Notes under the pieces: generated by a model
The model's database searches: none
Told to the model about the DNA's origin: nothing
What the model saw: only the letters and a program-made list of their open reading frames with translations
Program-made: the position numbers and the translations under genes
NCBI RefSeq assembly: GCF_050908995.1
Contig: NC_135123.1
Coordinates: forward strand, 9,982,001 to 10,046,000
Origin: Andrena cerasifolii
Taxonomy: Eukaryota > Arthropoda > Insecta > Hymenoptera > Andrenidae
DNA: 64,000 nt
Reading direction: 5' to 3'
Shown: in pieces, positions 27,197 through 40,854 of the stretch
Layout: every line of letters starts with the position of its first letter
How positions within the stretch are numbered: the stretch's first letter is position 1

Positions 27197-30100
27197 GCCG
27201 AAGAGTAGGAGAATTGAGAGCAAAAACGGACTAGATTGAGTTAGTAGCAATGATGTATTCCAATAGGCTGTGCTGATCGTAATATAAATTTTATTTCACT
27301 GCGGGTTAGTCCGTTTTCGCTCTGAACGCAAAACTGATATAATTGAAACTCAGCAGGGATTTCTCCTTGGGTCTAATTAATAAGATCCTGCTCGGATTAA
27401 TGTCGCGTGCGATGCGCGAGGTGGAGAACCGCGCGGTAAAATTGCAGAATCAAGGATCGCCTTGGGGAGAGGGAAGTATCAGTCCAGAAAAGGAAAAGCC
27501 GCGTGCACGATCCAGCGACGAAGGGGAGACACGCATGCATGCGCGAACGTACCCCCTTCCTGGGGGACAGCTCGTGCCCACCTCGGGCTCGGACGGTGCA
27601 TAACACCTTCCGATCGGCTCCTTTTCTTTCCGTTTCCTCCGAAGCGAATTCACAGCACGTGCTCGCATAAAATCTACTCCGACAACTAGCGCACAATATA
27701 CCGAAGGATCCTACCCTTCCAATAGACACGTGATTTTATAGAGATTTCCAAGAGAATTCCATATTTCCCAGAGGCATCCGCGACTCTATTCAAATCGGAG
27801 CCACCGGTCCCACCCTAAACGATACTTTCAGCTGTGGATCACCGTTACTCGGGCATAAGGGGGCTGAATAGGAAACGCGGCGAATTTGAATAGGAAAGGA
27901 AGGAGGAGGAGAATCGTGCACGTGCAAAGATCACCGGAACACGCACGACGGTGCCTCTCTCGCCCCGGATACCTGGGGATCGTATTCAGTCGCCATAGGC
28001 CGGTGTATAACACCTACCTATCTTACCCACCGACCCAGCAACCTCGGCTCCTATCTAAGACGGCGCTCATCGTGCAGCACGGTGGTAGCACGTGCTCAAA
28101 TCCGAGCAGCTGCCTGATCGCCGCCCCGCCAGGAAGGATATTCGCTTTCGAGAGCCCCCCCCCCCTCCCTCCTTTTCCTCCTCGACCACTTCCTTCCCCA
28201 TCGCGCTCTACTCGCGCGTACGACCCTCCTCTTTCGCTTCCTCCTTGTCCCTTTTCGCTTTTCACGCCGCGGGGAAATGCAGAATGCCAGCCACGAACAT
28301 GCACCTCGGCACGTTACTCTGATTCCATTCTGGCCTTGCGGATGGAAAGATTCGGTGGCGACGCAGCATGCAAAAGAGCCTTCTAATGGAAATCGGGGGA
28401 TTCTTTTACCTCTCCTGAAACGTTGAAGCCCTGGGAAGATACGAGAAAATTTCTGAATTGGTACATGGTTGGTTTCTTTGATAATATTGGGTGAGAGAAC
28501 GAGGTGGAAATGGATTTCGAAAATGGGCACTGGAATCTGTACGTGATCTTGTGGGAATAGAATCTAAATTAATGGAGACGGATTTTTTTTTTGTTTGTTT
28601 AATTACTCTGGAGATAACCTATGTATTTGCATTGCTGAGGAAATTTCATGTAATTTTGCAGGGTAATTAAATCCATACGATTTACTTTCATTAGTCATAG
28701 ATGTGCTAATTAGTGCAATCGGAAACAGTGGGCAAAGCGAAGCAAGATACACTTGCAAGCCCTGCGACAAAATAAAGATGGGTGCAACAACCTAACCTCA
28801 ATGCCTTTTAATTACACGTCGCGTTAAGCATCTCACAGGTAACCGGTTTCCGGGAGAATCGCTTCAACATAATGTGAGTAAATTACTTTACAGCGAATAT
28901 TTATGGCGAACTGTTAATGACAATAACGATAATGTGAATGACCCATTCGCGTGTTACTTTACGTCAATGACTTGAATTTGGCGGGAAAAGTCCTGGGGCA
29001 TTTTACGCGAGATTTTTAGTACCTTCGACTAAGTATCGAACAACGTCTGAACCCACAATGAAGAGGACGAATGAAAACAATTCACGGTATATACTTTGAC
29101 TATACAAGGAACTGAGCATCGAGGCCCAAACGAAAAACAGGAATCCGATTTTCTTCGCGTACAAGCTCGTAATAAGCGTCTGTGCTACCGGCGCCCGAGG
29201 CCGAATATTTTCCGTTCGCAAATTGCCTCGATCTTACACGGTCGATTCTCAATTCCCATGTGACGTCTCATTACGAACTTTTAACCGTAAAATCGTAAGA
29301 TATTAAAGTCTTTTTTTCATAAATTATACTCGTTGCGAACATTTTTACGTTTGCAAAGAGGAAAGCCTGCGAAAGAATTATAAGTCCATACTTCGAAGCA
29401 ATTTCCGTTGCTTCGAGAATACTTGCCATCGTCCCGACATTCCTTCGTTCGAGAATCGTTCGTAACGTAGCTCGCTAATAGCGTCACGCAAGCTAATTAT
29501 AAGCCTAACCTCTACCACTCACCATAAGTCTGCATAACTCGAGACATTCCACTCTCCCGAACCCTCGTTCCTCTACAATAAACCATAAAACCAACGATAC
29601 AAACATCAGTTCCACCGAAAACAAAATTCAGATAAAAATCGATAGAACACGTGTAGGAGCTAACCTTCAAATTGACCCGCCATTTTCTAAGGGTCAACGA
29701 TGACATGCACCGCTAACCTCAGAGGCGACTCTACCAACGTTTCTCCAGGCTGTACTTATTCGAGGGGGGGCAGAGTTTCACGAAGCAGCGCACATAACAC
29801 GGGGGACACGGAAACATTTCACTCGTCACGCGAAAAAGAGAGGACAGGAAAAAATCTACGTCGCGATACCACCAGTGGACAATTGGACGTAAAGCACCCG
29901 CGCGTCCCATTGGTCGGGCGTGTACCTGCTCGGCGCTCTCGAAAAACCGCGAGGAAAAGCAAAGGAGGGCAAAAGCGGCGGCGGCGCAGCAGCTGGCTTC
30001 ACCGCAACATCTGGCGGCATCCGATACTTATTCGGCAGTGCCACGCGCCACTTCCACTTCTCCGCCTCTCCTCTCCGTTCCTTTCTTCTCCCGCTTCCTC

Positions 30101-33100
30101 CTATTTTTCGCGCTTTTCCGGCCGCGCGCGGCCCGACTGTCGGCCGACACCCCGTATCGCCAATTCCCTCCAACCTTCTCCACATCCTCCGTGTTCGTTT
30201 CCTGTCCAATTAGGTAATTCGAGCGACGGCACAGTCGTTTCACTCTTCTCCCACTTGCGCCCGTTTCCACGGCACCGATCGCTTCTTCCCCGGTCCACCG
30301 ACTGCGACACTCAGGCCCTCGCACGATCGCGGCGACAATCGAAGACCGCTGCCTTACCGATAATTCGCTGGTCCTGGTGGTCATTGTTCACACCTAATTT
30401 CTCTATTAACACGCCACACGGGACAACTGTATTATCGATGGTTTCGCATTAGAGTTCGCTGATAGTTCACTGTTGCGACAGTGACGTAACAGTTCTTGGA
30501 TGGACAGCATTATTGGTGACGCCGAAATTGCAAATTGCGGTGCAAGCTGGAGACGAATCTCGCGACAGGGTCGACGGATCGACATTAATAAGAGTGACGC
30601 TGAACGAGGAACCGCGTAGGTGATAACCATTAACGGGTTACTTTTCGGTAGAGTTCGTGCGACGGACTCGACCGTGAATATCGTTAATTCCCGTAACGAA
30701 GTATAAGGTTAAAAGCAGGCGCTCTCGAAACGACCGGTGCTCGCACAACACGCCCAGGAAGCAGGAAGGTGAAGAAGAAAGAACGATGCGACGATAAAAT
30801 CATTCGAGTCGTTGCCCGAAAACGGGCAGTCGAAAGCACCGGGGAGACTTCGTGAGGTGAATTGTGCACGCGGCGGCCGAAGCCGGGGAAAGTCATTAAA
30901 CCAGATCATTAAGTAGATCCTTATCTCGCTGATTCGCGGAATTGATCATACGAATTCGCATCCTCCCATCCTTTCCCCCTGCGGACGGTAATAAATTTGA
31001 TCGCTTTATTTCCCGCGTCGCGTACAACTGCGGTGATGCATCGAGGACGCGCGGATGCATTTCGCCTTCCCTGAACGATCCTCGTCCTGCTTCGATGGAA
31101 CATGGCGCGTCATCATGCGGGTAAGTTTACCGACCGCCATCTTGGCTCTCATTTTACCGAGAATTTCGTTGTATTTTCAACGAGACACTTTAGCGTGCTT
31201 CTTACGTCTCCGTTGCGTTTACATATGTACCGATATTCGAGGTAGACTTAATAATTAGTTGTAATTATTACAGTTGTAGAATTATTAATTTTTTGTTAAA
31301 ATTATGGGGATTCGAGTTCCTAGATATTTCTATAATTTTTATACAGTTTCCTCGATGGTTTTCCTCGATTGTTTTCCTTTTCATTTTTCATCAGTGCTAT
31401 GGGCCTTGAATTTATCCGGCGATCTTTATACCATAGTGATCATCGTCCAGAAAGGCGACGGCGATTTAGATCGAACGAGACGCCCGTTCGTTCGATTCGT
31501 TGCTGTGAAGCACGGTATACAGGGTGCGCGCATTCCCATGACAGGAAGACTGAAATTAGGTTTCCTGCCGAGTGCACGGACCGAAAGATAATTCCTTTCC
31601 GAGCCGGCAAAGTCCTACAATACGAGAAATTACTCTTTCTTATCATATTATACCCATTCTTGCTCGTCCCTCGGCCAAGTTTCACCGATATCGAATCCCG
31701 AGGAAAGTTTTCCTTTTCAACGAGGCGACCCATTTCCATCCTCCTCGCGTCTCCACCTCCCGATCCCGACGATCCAGCATTGGAGACTCCATCGACTTAA
31801 GAAATATTCTACACTCTACAGCCTCGAACAAAAGGAACTTTACCCATTATACCCCGAATGATCAATCTTCCTTCGATCCTCAGCTGTTATTAACGAGTTT
31901 CCTACTTTCCTTTGTTTACCCAGGACGCAGTTACGAGGAAACGTGGCAAATCCTTCTTGTCTGCATAGTAATTCAAAGTCGGTAGCGGACAGGCTGGCCT
32001 TTCCTTGACGGATTGAATTAAATCCTACCTCCCATTCAGAGATTCACTGTTTCATAACCGATGCAGCGTGTTTCGGGCATGGAATTAGATGGGAAGGTGG
32101 TTAAGAAGGTATTCCAATGAGGGGTTAAGGCAACATCGAAGCTAGATGAACTTGAATAGCGTTTACCGAGGAAGTTCAACTTCTCATTTATATCGTCCGG
32201 ATGTACGGTTGAAGCCACCTTCGTGGCATTCCCCTTCGTTCTATATTCATGCCCGTAGTAAAGGAACGAGTTAACGTTAACGAGCCCGCCATCAGGACGG
32301 AAAATCAAGAGGAACCCGGACGTCGATCGGTCCAAATGGATTTTCATTTTCTCCCGGGTAAGCCCTTCTCTCCCACGGGTGCGTTGGATCGTAAAAGTGC
32401 AGCGTAATCAAGGCTGCTGGCGATCGATCATGCTTGGGCGAATAAAAACTGGCTAGAAATACAGTCTTCACCCATCAGCACCTTCTTCCTTCTCTTCATC
32501 TTGCTGTCCTTCAAAGACACTCACTTACCCCCAGGAATCGTCGCTCCAAGCCAAGCAAAGTAAAGCTCCTAATCATACAGTGCTTGGATAACTCGATCTC
32601 TTTATTTCCAGGAAACAATTCCTGGGTGATCGGAGGCACTGTAGAATTCAACACCAGAGCTCCGTCCTAAACAATGTTCACTCGAGGAAGCCCAGGTCGT
32701 CGCATGGAAGATTCAGTCCCAAGCACTTTCCTGTGACGTTCGATGATTCCCTCGCCTGCGATAGAATTTAATACCTCGCGTCTGCGCCGGATTAATTAGC
32801 GTTTAATTTCCATTATCGCGGCGCACGATCCGCGGCGCATCGGGGGTGGGCCGTTATGAAAATTTCATTAGCCCCAGGATGAAGTATCTCGCGAGCAGAA
32901 TGGTAAATTAAATTACGGCCGGTTGCGCGGGCGAACGTTGACAAACGAGAGACGTTAAATAAATATTTCGTAGCTGGTGGCTAGGTCTGAGGACGCGGAG
33001 TCGACGTCGGTGGCGGCGAGGCACCGAGCGTGCTTCCTGCCGCCTTGACCGGAAGTCGCGAGTCAGAGGCTCGGCTCTACGTAGGCGTTACGCTTCCTTA

Positions 33101-34268
33101 CGCGTATCTACACCGTCTCGCTACCCAGTTTTCTCCTATGCGCTGCTACTCCACCGAGGAAGGCCCTTCGACGCTCCTCGCTCGAGGAACTTCTTCTTCC
33201 TCTTCCAAGGTCACCGTCCATACTATTCGGGCCATACTTTCATCCGTCTCTCCGCGTCTCCTTCGTTGTTCTCCCCGTCACCAGGGCGTACCTTCAAATT
33301 GTATTCTTCCTCTCTACGGTTCATCTCTTCGTTCCGCCATTCGTTAAGCATCGCTCGAGAGATCGAAAGCACTGGGAAAAGCAGTGTCTCGTCACCGGCG
33401 TTCTGTTCTGCGCTGCGCGAGGCACGCGTGGAAGCGCGGATTTAGAAATCTGGAATCTCTCTAGAAAGTGAACACCGTGGTTCCCCTCGAAGTGGAGCGG
33501 CTCTTCAGGCCGCGCTTATTAACTAATTCGCGTATAAATGGAGCGAGCAACGGGTCCGTTCCATTTCTTTCGGTGAAAATCTCTCTCTCCCCCTCCCCCT
33601 TGCCGTGCCCCCTGGCCCTCCCCCCGTGGCGCGATTACGAGCGAGTCACGGAGCTTAACGATGCCGTTAATTGACCCGCGAGCGAGCAGAGAGCCTCCTT
33701 CGTTCCTCTTTTTTTCTTCTCCCTCTCTCCATACCTCCCCGCGAAATCCCCGTGCATATTTACTCCGCGATCGTGGACAAGCCTCGCGGCCTTAACGACG
33801 TCGTTAATTGTCCCCTCGGCGAGACAACGAGCCCGGACTTTTGTGTCAAACGTGACCACGTTAAACCTGTTCCCACCGACGTCCTCTCCGCCACCGGTAA
33901 CTGTAGTCCGACGCTAGGAAAACGCCTGCGAAAACCAGCGCTCATCCAGCTGGTCGGCGGATCAAAGGGCAATCACGTCCTCCGACTCGCCACCTTGCTA
34001 ATTTATTCCGCGAAATCACGACGCCTGACAGGCTCCTCAGCGACGCTGTGCTCCTCGATCTTCCCTACACTAGCGATTCCTTTGTTCGCTGTCCTCCATC
34101 CGTTGCTCGTTTCGTCCAAGGATCTTTAGATAGAGATCCTGGGGTAGGTAATGTTCGGGGTGACATTGTAGGGTAATAGCTGAGCGCGGTATTATTCCTA
34201 GATCTCGATGTCACTTACCGATTTTTCTACTACAGTTTTAGATATACAGGAACGTAGGAAACCACGCA
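27197..34268. other. No gene seen
   Basis: Mostly GC-balanced. A C-run of ten lies near 28155. Strongly CpG-rich, TAATTA-bearing stretches occur at 30480-31260 and 32740-33010 and resemble regulatory blocks. A 250-codon frame at 29700-30452 is judged spurious. Confidence 0.4.
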
Positions 34269-34272
34269 TTAA

Positions 34273-34473
34273 GGGGTCATGCTCAGTCAGGAGGCCGAAA
34301 AATGGGTGGTCTTTGGAAATTTTTTACTCAAAAGCTATAACACATTTCTCAGAAAATCTCTTTTCCTTTTAAGGATTGCATCTAGTACCGTGCATCGTAA
34401 TTTTTTTATTCAAAAATATTTATCAATAACTAAGTTATTGTCCATCATTCGAAGACTGACTGAGCATGGCCTC
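34273..34473. mobile_element. Short TTAA-flanked MITE
   Basis: Left terminus GGGGTCATGCTCAGTCAG, right terminus (minus strand) GAGGCCATGCTCAGTCAG, 16 of 18 positions equal. TTAA lies at 34269-34272 and 34474-34477. Length 201 bp. Confidence 0.7.
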
Positions 34474-35750
34474 TTAACGTTTAAGGACCGAAAGCGGGCA
34501 GAAACGAAAAATTGCCTGACACTTTTATCGAGGTCCTCTACAAACCTGCAGAGTTTTAAATTAAAAATCGGGCCGTTCGGGCAGTCGAACATCCCTCGTT
34601 AGAATTTCATTATCGCGGAGCGGAACCCTTTGGGCCGAAATTAAGAGTTTTGGGGGCAGGTACGTATGACCACTCGGTTCGTAGCTCTCGTTGGTCTCCC
34701 TCGAGCTTCACTGCCTGTAATTTCAAAGAATTGCCCCCTAATTGCACGTCAGACGTCACGGATCACGCGACCGCGTGCAGCAACGTGGATTTATTGCAGC
34801 GAGAGGGTAGGGGGAGAGGACTACAGGTCGTAATAGTCGGCGATAAAGGAATTTGTCGGGTGCGCGGCCCGTTTTTCATGCGATTCCCGATGATATCGCG
34901 ACCGGGCCCCGCAGCTAATATCGAACGATACGCTTTCCGCTTCTTCGATGCTAATTGGCCGCGTTCAAATCTCGCATCTGTCGTATCAATAATCGCACGC
35001 GATAGCGGAGGGCTGTAATTACCGGGAGATTAATTATAATTGGGGCCACGGTGATCCACGTCTTCCTTCGATACCGAGTTTCCCTTTCCTTCGCCTCCGT
35101 TGCTCCCGTTTCCATTTCGGACGTTCCCTCGACCGAGCGATCCCCTTGGGCCTTTCGATTCCGCTCGCGTTGCGCTCCGTATTGCATCGTCGTGGAAGAT
35201 TAAATGGGAAGGCAGCGCGGTGTCGGTGATTTCGCAGGAACCACCCTGCGGGATGCATATATGCAAACGTCGCGGAAGGCTTCTAAACGCGAGCGCGGTA
35301 CGACTTCCTTCCTCGAATCGCTAGGCCAGGGCCTGGCTCCTCCATGGTTGGAAGAAAGGGCGGTTGGGTGTACCGTTTCACTTGGCTGATTTCGTGGCTT
35401 CGTGGGCCGGTCCCGTTCGCACGCCGAAATAAAAGCTTCGATTCCGTGAGGCGGAGGCCACGTAATTGCCGTCGACGGCGAAACAACGCGCACGGCCGAC
35501 TGCCTCCTGATGCGATCAACCCGCCGACATGGACATCTCGCCGTTCTTGCCCGCCGTTCCTTAATTATAATCGCCTCCTCCCCGATAAATGCCTCCTGAA
35601 TTCTAATTCGAAACGCCTGCGGGCCCGAACACAATTTTCGTCTGTCGCCAATTCGCTGGTTATTTCGGCGGCGGGAGCTAAGGGTGATCTAGGGGCGATC
35701 TAAGGTGATCCAACGGTGATCCCAGAGCTTCCAACCACTAAGTTACTTAA

Positions 35751-36512
35751 GGGGACTAGGCAGTCAGATCGCTCGAAAATCAAGTATTTTTTGCGAATTG
35801 ATTGCAAGGAGATGAACGCAAATTGTGACTAGTACTTTTGGGTAATGTTTGTTAATATTATAAACAGTGAAAACAAAATTATTTGAATAATATATACATT
35901 CAACTCCGTATTGATAATTTAGCCTGGTGAGTCAGCAAGCCTCCGGGCGCTGAGCATTCCTAAAACGCATTTTGAACGCGTTTTTCACGAAACCACGTTT
36001 TCAAAATTGGCGCCGGGGATAACTCAAAAACTATTTGACCAATCAACTGTAAATTTTGCACACTTTTAGTTTATAATATTCCTCGGAATATGAACCACAA
36101 TGTTTAACCAAATTATTAATTTTAACTACTGTTTTTAAACAAACAAAACGCGAAATTTTGGCGAAAATGCTTGAAGTTCCGCCGTTTTTAAAATATGCAA
36201 ATTTTACACCATTTGTGGTTCATATTCTTACAGTTGGAACATAAATTAAAAAAAAAATTATTGGTCTGTTTCGCATAACTACCAGAGACGCTACAACCGG
36301 CGCCGTTTTGCATCTCGAAAAAAAAACTATTTAACATACTCTCTTATTTCTTTTGTATTTATTATAATTTTACTGTTATAAATTATTTTTTCACTTGTTA
36401 TAATATTAACTACAGTGCCCTTAAAGTTACAAAAGGATTAGCGTATTGGTATCTTTGCAAAAAATCCCTGAAAATTGATACGGAAATAAGCCGTTTATAC
36501 GGTCTTCTCCCC
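35751..36512. mobile_element. TTAA-flanked MITE
   Basis: The termini GGGGACTAGGCAG and (minus strand) GGGGAGAAGACCG match only partly. TTAA borders at 35747-35750 and 36513-36516, and an AT-rich interior between GC-rich flanks, mark the insertion. No coding capacity. Confidence 0.55.
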
Positions 36513-39500
36513 TTAAACCAGAACGACGAGCTTCGCGAGGTTCCCAGCCACGTGAGAAAGATCTGTGCCAAACGGCCGACTGCTAGAAAGCACTCGGGAC
36601 AATGTAACGATCTTGTAAATTAACACCGTGACGGATAGAAAACTGGTTCATTAATATGTATGAACGTAACGCGGCAATTAATAACGCAGCCAGATATTAA
36701 AACACGTGCTGGCCAACGCGAGACATCGAGACGCTTCCTCTTTTCGCGTACGGCACCACTGTTCTCACGAACTCGGTGCCATCGTCCGCCGAAGTGATCC
36801 TACGGATCCTAGCCGCCGGACTCTTGCTTTCGATCAGGAATCAACTGCTCTGCCTTACTCGCTTAACACAAAGAATCATGAAAACATCCACGAGCGAGCG
36901 TAAACGAAAGAGGGTCCGAGGGAAATATCAATTGTCCACGAGATAATCGACGGTTCGTCGAAAAGGGAAGGCGCAATTAGTCATACAGCGCGTGTCGGTA
37001 TTCTTTCAAATTCCACCGTCACTTTTGATTGGTTAATTAACTGCCTCTGGTGTAATCGATGCACGATCTCTCGGAGACACGTTGCAACCTCGAGTGACAG
37101 GTGTCCGCTGCGCGAATAATGCTCCCTTTTCTTCCTCCTGTTTCCCTCGAACCGCCGCTAAGTACCTCGACGATTTCCGACCCGAAGCCGCTCGCCTCTT
37201 CGGAAATGATAGACTCCTAATCGAAATTGATCGTCGATGTCCGCGTCCCCGACGTCGCTATCTCCAAGCCCTCGATCCGCCGGTGATTAAGCTCTCTTCG
37301 AGCGGCTTTAAACACACACGGCGCGTCACGGACTCGCCTCCGAACGTTTTTACTGCGCGCTGACGAGGCTCTGCCGTCTTGATCGAAATCTCGATCGATG
37401 ACACGCGGTGATACATCGCGCCCATATAGTCATTGTAACTCTCGTTACTCTTCACGATTTTTATACCCCGGCGCGATGCGTCGATAAACAAGGATTGGCG
37501 AATAATTGAAATTAAAAGTGATTCATGGCTGCCTCGACTGAAGCGGGCAGGGACCTCCAGCCTTATCGATCCTCTCGGCGAGCAGGGATGTTCCGGTGTA
37601 GAGCCAGCGCGCGGAGTGAAAGACGCACGATGCGACTTTAATGCCATTAGGGCCAGCGGGACAGCCGGATAAGGGATCTACGATATCTAGCCGAGCGTTC
37701 TGTGTGAACCAAAAAAAGCTTCCCTTGGATGGACAGGAAGCGATCCCCTAGAATCAACAGGTGAATCGTTCGCAACAGTATCTCGTCTGTGTCCGACTGA
37801 AATTCAGCCAATTAACGCAGACAACGATCCGGCTGGCGATGAAATTTGGCTGGGCGATATTATTGCGTGCGCTAGTAGATCGCAGAAAATGATAAGGAAT
37901 CTCTCGAAGGAGTATCAAGAGTCGGTGGTCGCTTCTAGCTTGATATCCACCGAAGGAGCTCTGTCCTCGAGCAGCCAAAATTATTCTTCCTTGGCTATAG
38001 CCTCGACCAGCACCCTCGACTACCCTTTCTCTTTACTCTCTTCACTTTCAATCGAGATTCCTAAAGGCAGAGATGCGCAAAATTTGTGTTTAAACAAAAA
38101 GGTCGAATGACGAGAAAAGTTGAGGAAAATTGTTCGCCACGTGTCGAATAAATTTATCTCGGGCTAACGAACGAACGAGGAATAATTTCTTTAACTTTTA
38201 CTCGAAATTTCATTTAAATAAAAATTTGCCCATCTCTGCCTAAGGCTCCTGCGACACACGCAGATCTCTATCAAAACTTTGCATAAATCTCACGAGGGTC
38301 GAGAAGCAGCTATGCCCACGAACTCCTCCGAAGTAACAAGGAGGAGTGTCCCACTGAAAATATCGTGATAAATCTATCGATCCCACGGTACTTTAATCGC
38401 CCTGGAAATTTCTCCCGGATGTCTCGACCGAGGAAGAGAAGCCAGGAAGTCGCGTTAATCAGCGATCGAGCTGGCCGGGAGATGCTGCGGCCCCGGGCCG
38501 GCGTTATCAGCGCCGAACGTGGAGTCTCCGGCCGATGGATTAACAACGAGCCAGGTCGCACATTTGCTCGACGCGTGTACGAGGCAAGATTCGCTCTCCG
38601 CGCGAGAGAAGAAAGCCAGGAGAGGCGGAGAGGCAGAGGGAGAGAGGAGATGCATTGCACGCGCGGATGGAAGGTGCGGACGTACACCTGAGAGCAGGTG
38701 CATCGCAAGGTCTCTGCATCTCTTCTTCCCTCGTGTTTCCATCTCTTTCTCCTCCCCACCCTCCCCCCTTCCGTCGGACAATCGGTTGATCCAGGGGACA
38801 TAAAATCGATCAGGTCCGGTTAGCTCGGTCCTCTCTTCTTTTCCTCGGCTTTCCTCTGGCCACTCGATTGGAAAATTAACCACCGCTGGTGGCTGAATCC
38901 TGCGCTGGTCTCGTCTTTGGTCTCGGTGGCGTGCTTCCTTCTGTCTCGGGGTAATTCCGATCCCTGTGGCCCTGCGAAGCGAGACGTTGATCTTAGGAGC
39001 AATCGCAGGGCCGCGTCTTTGTTTATGGGGGTTAACCGAGGCTTTGAAAGCGAAATCGTTGGGGTAAGAGTGGGGGGGTGTTTGTCGCTTCGAGGAGTGC
39101 TGCTCCTTCTGTCTGCGGGGTAATTGAGATCGCTCTGGTCCTCGAGAGCGGACCTCATTGTGTCTCGCGGCGTTAATTGATCCTGCGAGGTGCAGGTGGT
39201 GTTGAATGACTGATAGCAACTAATTCCCCGTGTTCCTCGTACAGTCGTATGCAAGTACGCAGGACATGCTGGCTTCCACGTTGTCTTCCTTCAGTTCCGA
39301 GCCCCCCGAACGACCTTCGGGAGTTTACAGTCCGCATAAGGTATGCGGGCGTTTAATTGCACGCCCTTTCTTTCAAGATCCTTCTATCAGCAATCCATGC
39401 AGTAACAGCCGTTTGCAACAAAACATGCTGGTATAACATTGAAAATTCTTCGAGGCTCGTAAATTTACATATCACTCCGAGGAGGAATTCGCCTCTCCAT

Positions 39501-39927
39501 CTGCTGAGTGTTCTCGCTCATTTTATTCCCGCCGAACAAACCGACAGCGGCCTGTCTGCTAAGAGAGCCCCCATAAAACGACCGGCGAACCTTCCACGAA
39601 AACGAACCAGATAATCGAGCAACCAAAACACGACAGTCCAACCTAGACAACGCGGCCGAACTATATCCAAACATCGGAATCGCGTGAAACACGAGGGGGC
39701 AACCGTTTGCTCCACCAGCTGTGACGATAATTCAGCACTAGCGGGGGGAGGCTTTTGTTTCATCGCGACCCACGCCAGCCGGCTGGATAAAGAGCTGAGG
39801 CGGGGGGGGGCGTGAAAACTTCTCCCGTAACCGAACGTGAAATAAGAGTTGCATCCGATAGCAAAGGAACAGTGAAACGGTAAACGAAGTAGTCTAGATG
39901 CGACGTGAATGACTTGACAAGTGATAC

Positions 39928-39946
39928 AATAATAATAATAATAATT
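39928..39946. repeat. (AAT)n microsatellite
   Basis: Six consecutive AAT units. Confidence 0.85.
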
Positions 39947-40130
39947 CATTATTGCACAGTACACTTTACAAGAGAAAGCGTACGAAAGAAAAACGAGAAA
40001 GAGAAAGAAGAAAAAGAATAGTTTTAATTAATATATTTATGAACTTATGGCACGCGCAGGTAAAAAGGATCTTCCGCCACTAGTTTAGCGACCTGGGGCC
40101 CACGACGAACACTTCTAACCGTTGCATTAA

Positions 40131-40850
40131 GGGGGTATACCCGTTTGAACCCTCGGAAAATGTATACATTTTGTGGATTTTTTTACAAGTCAACGGTTTG
40201 ATGCAGATTTCCCGTTTTTTAACTATGTTTACATAGTATTATGAACTACTTATAAAAAAAGTTTCAGTTAAAAAACTATTGTTTTTCGGAAGTTACGGAT
40301 ACATGTCCGAAAGTCTCTCGATTTTAGACGGCTAAACGGTGGCCCTAAAAACTCGCGCTACGTTCAACCAATTCACTTGCAATTTTGCATGCAGAATCAT
40401 AATAAGATTCCGCATCGTCCAACGAAGGCTTTTTTTATTTCGATTCCCCGTTTATTATTTATAAAGGAAAAAGGTGGATTTTTCTCTTAGAAAGATTTAA
40501 CTTTACCTTTGATCTCTCACCATTTCTTTATTTTTCAAAATTTTCAAAATCGCCTTCGTTGGACGATGTGGAATCTTATTATGATTCTGCATGCAAAATT
40601 TGAAGTAAATTGGTTGAACGTACCGCGAGTTTTTAGGGCCACCGTTTAGCCGTCCAAAATCGAGAGACTTTCGGACATGTATCCGTAACTTCCGAAAAAC
40701 AATAGTTTTTTAACTGAAACTTTTTTTATAAGTAGTTCATAATACTATGTAAACATAGTTAAAAAACGGGAAATCTGCATCAAACCGTTGACTTGTAAAA
40801 AAATCCACAAAATGTATACATTTTCCGAGGGTTCAAACGGGTATACCCCC
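40131..40850. mobile_element. Foldback element with about 300-bp near-identical arms, TTAA-flanked
   Basis: The left arm (about 40131-40430) and the right arm (about 40552-40850) are reverse complements with only a few mismatches. The spacer is about 120 bp. The termini are GGGGGTATACCCG and both are bordered by TTAA (40127-40130 and 40851-40854). TTAA flanks fit a piggyBac-type target duplication; TA with a longer terminus is the alternative. No coding capacity. Confidence 0.85.
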
Positions 40851-40854
40851 TTAA

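Larger units (their letters stand above)
34478..40126. other. No gene seen outside the 35751-36512 MITE
   Basis: 34640-35700 and 36530-37700 are CpG-rich with TAATTA/ATTAAT sites. 38450-39200 is GC-rich with a long spurious minus-strand frame. Loose repeats of GGTGATC occur at 35680-35722. Confidence 0.4.

Noticed and set aside
29700..30452. 250-codon plus-strand open frame
   Set aside because: Basic, Ser/Arg/Pro-rich, no domain or periodic codon signal, overlapped by open frames on the other strand; explained by GC-rich composition.
38455..39219. 254-codon minus-strand open frame
   Set aside because: No recognisable motif, low-complexity composition, overlapping open frames in other phases.
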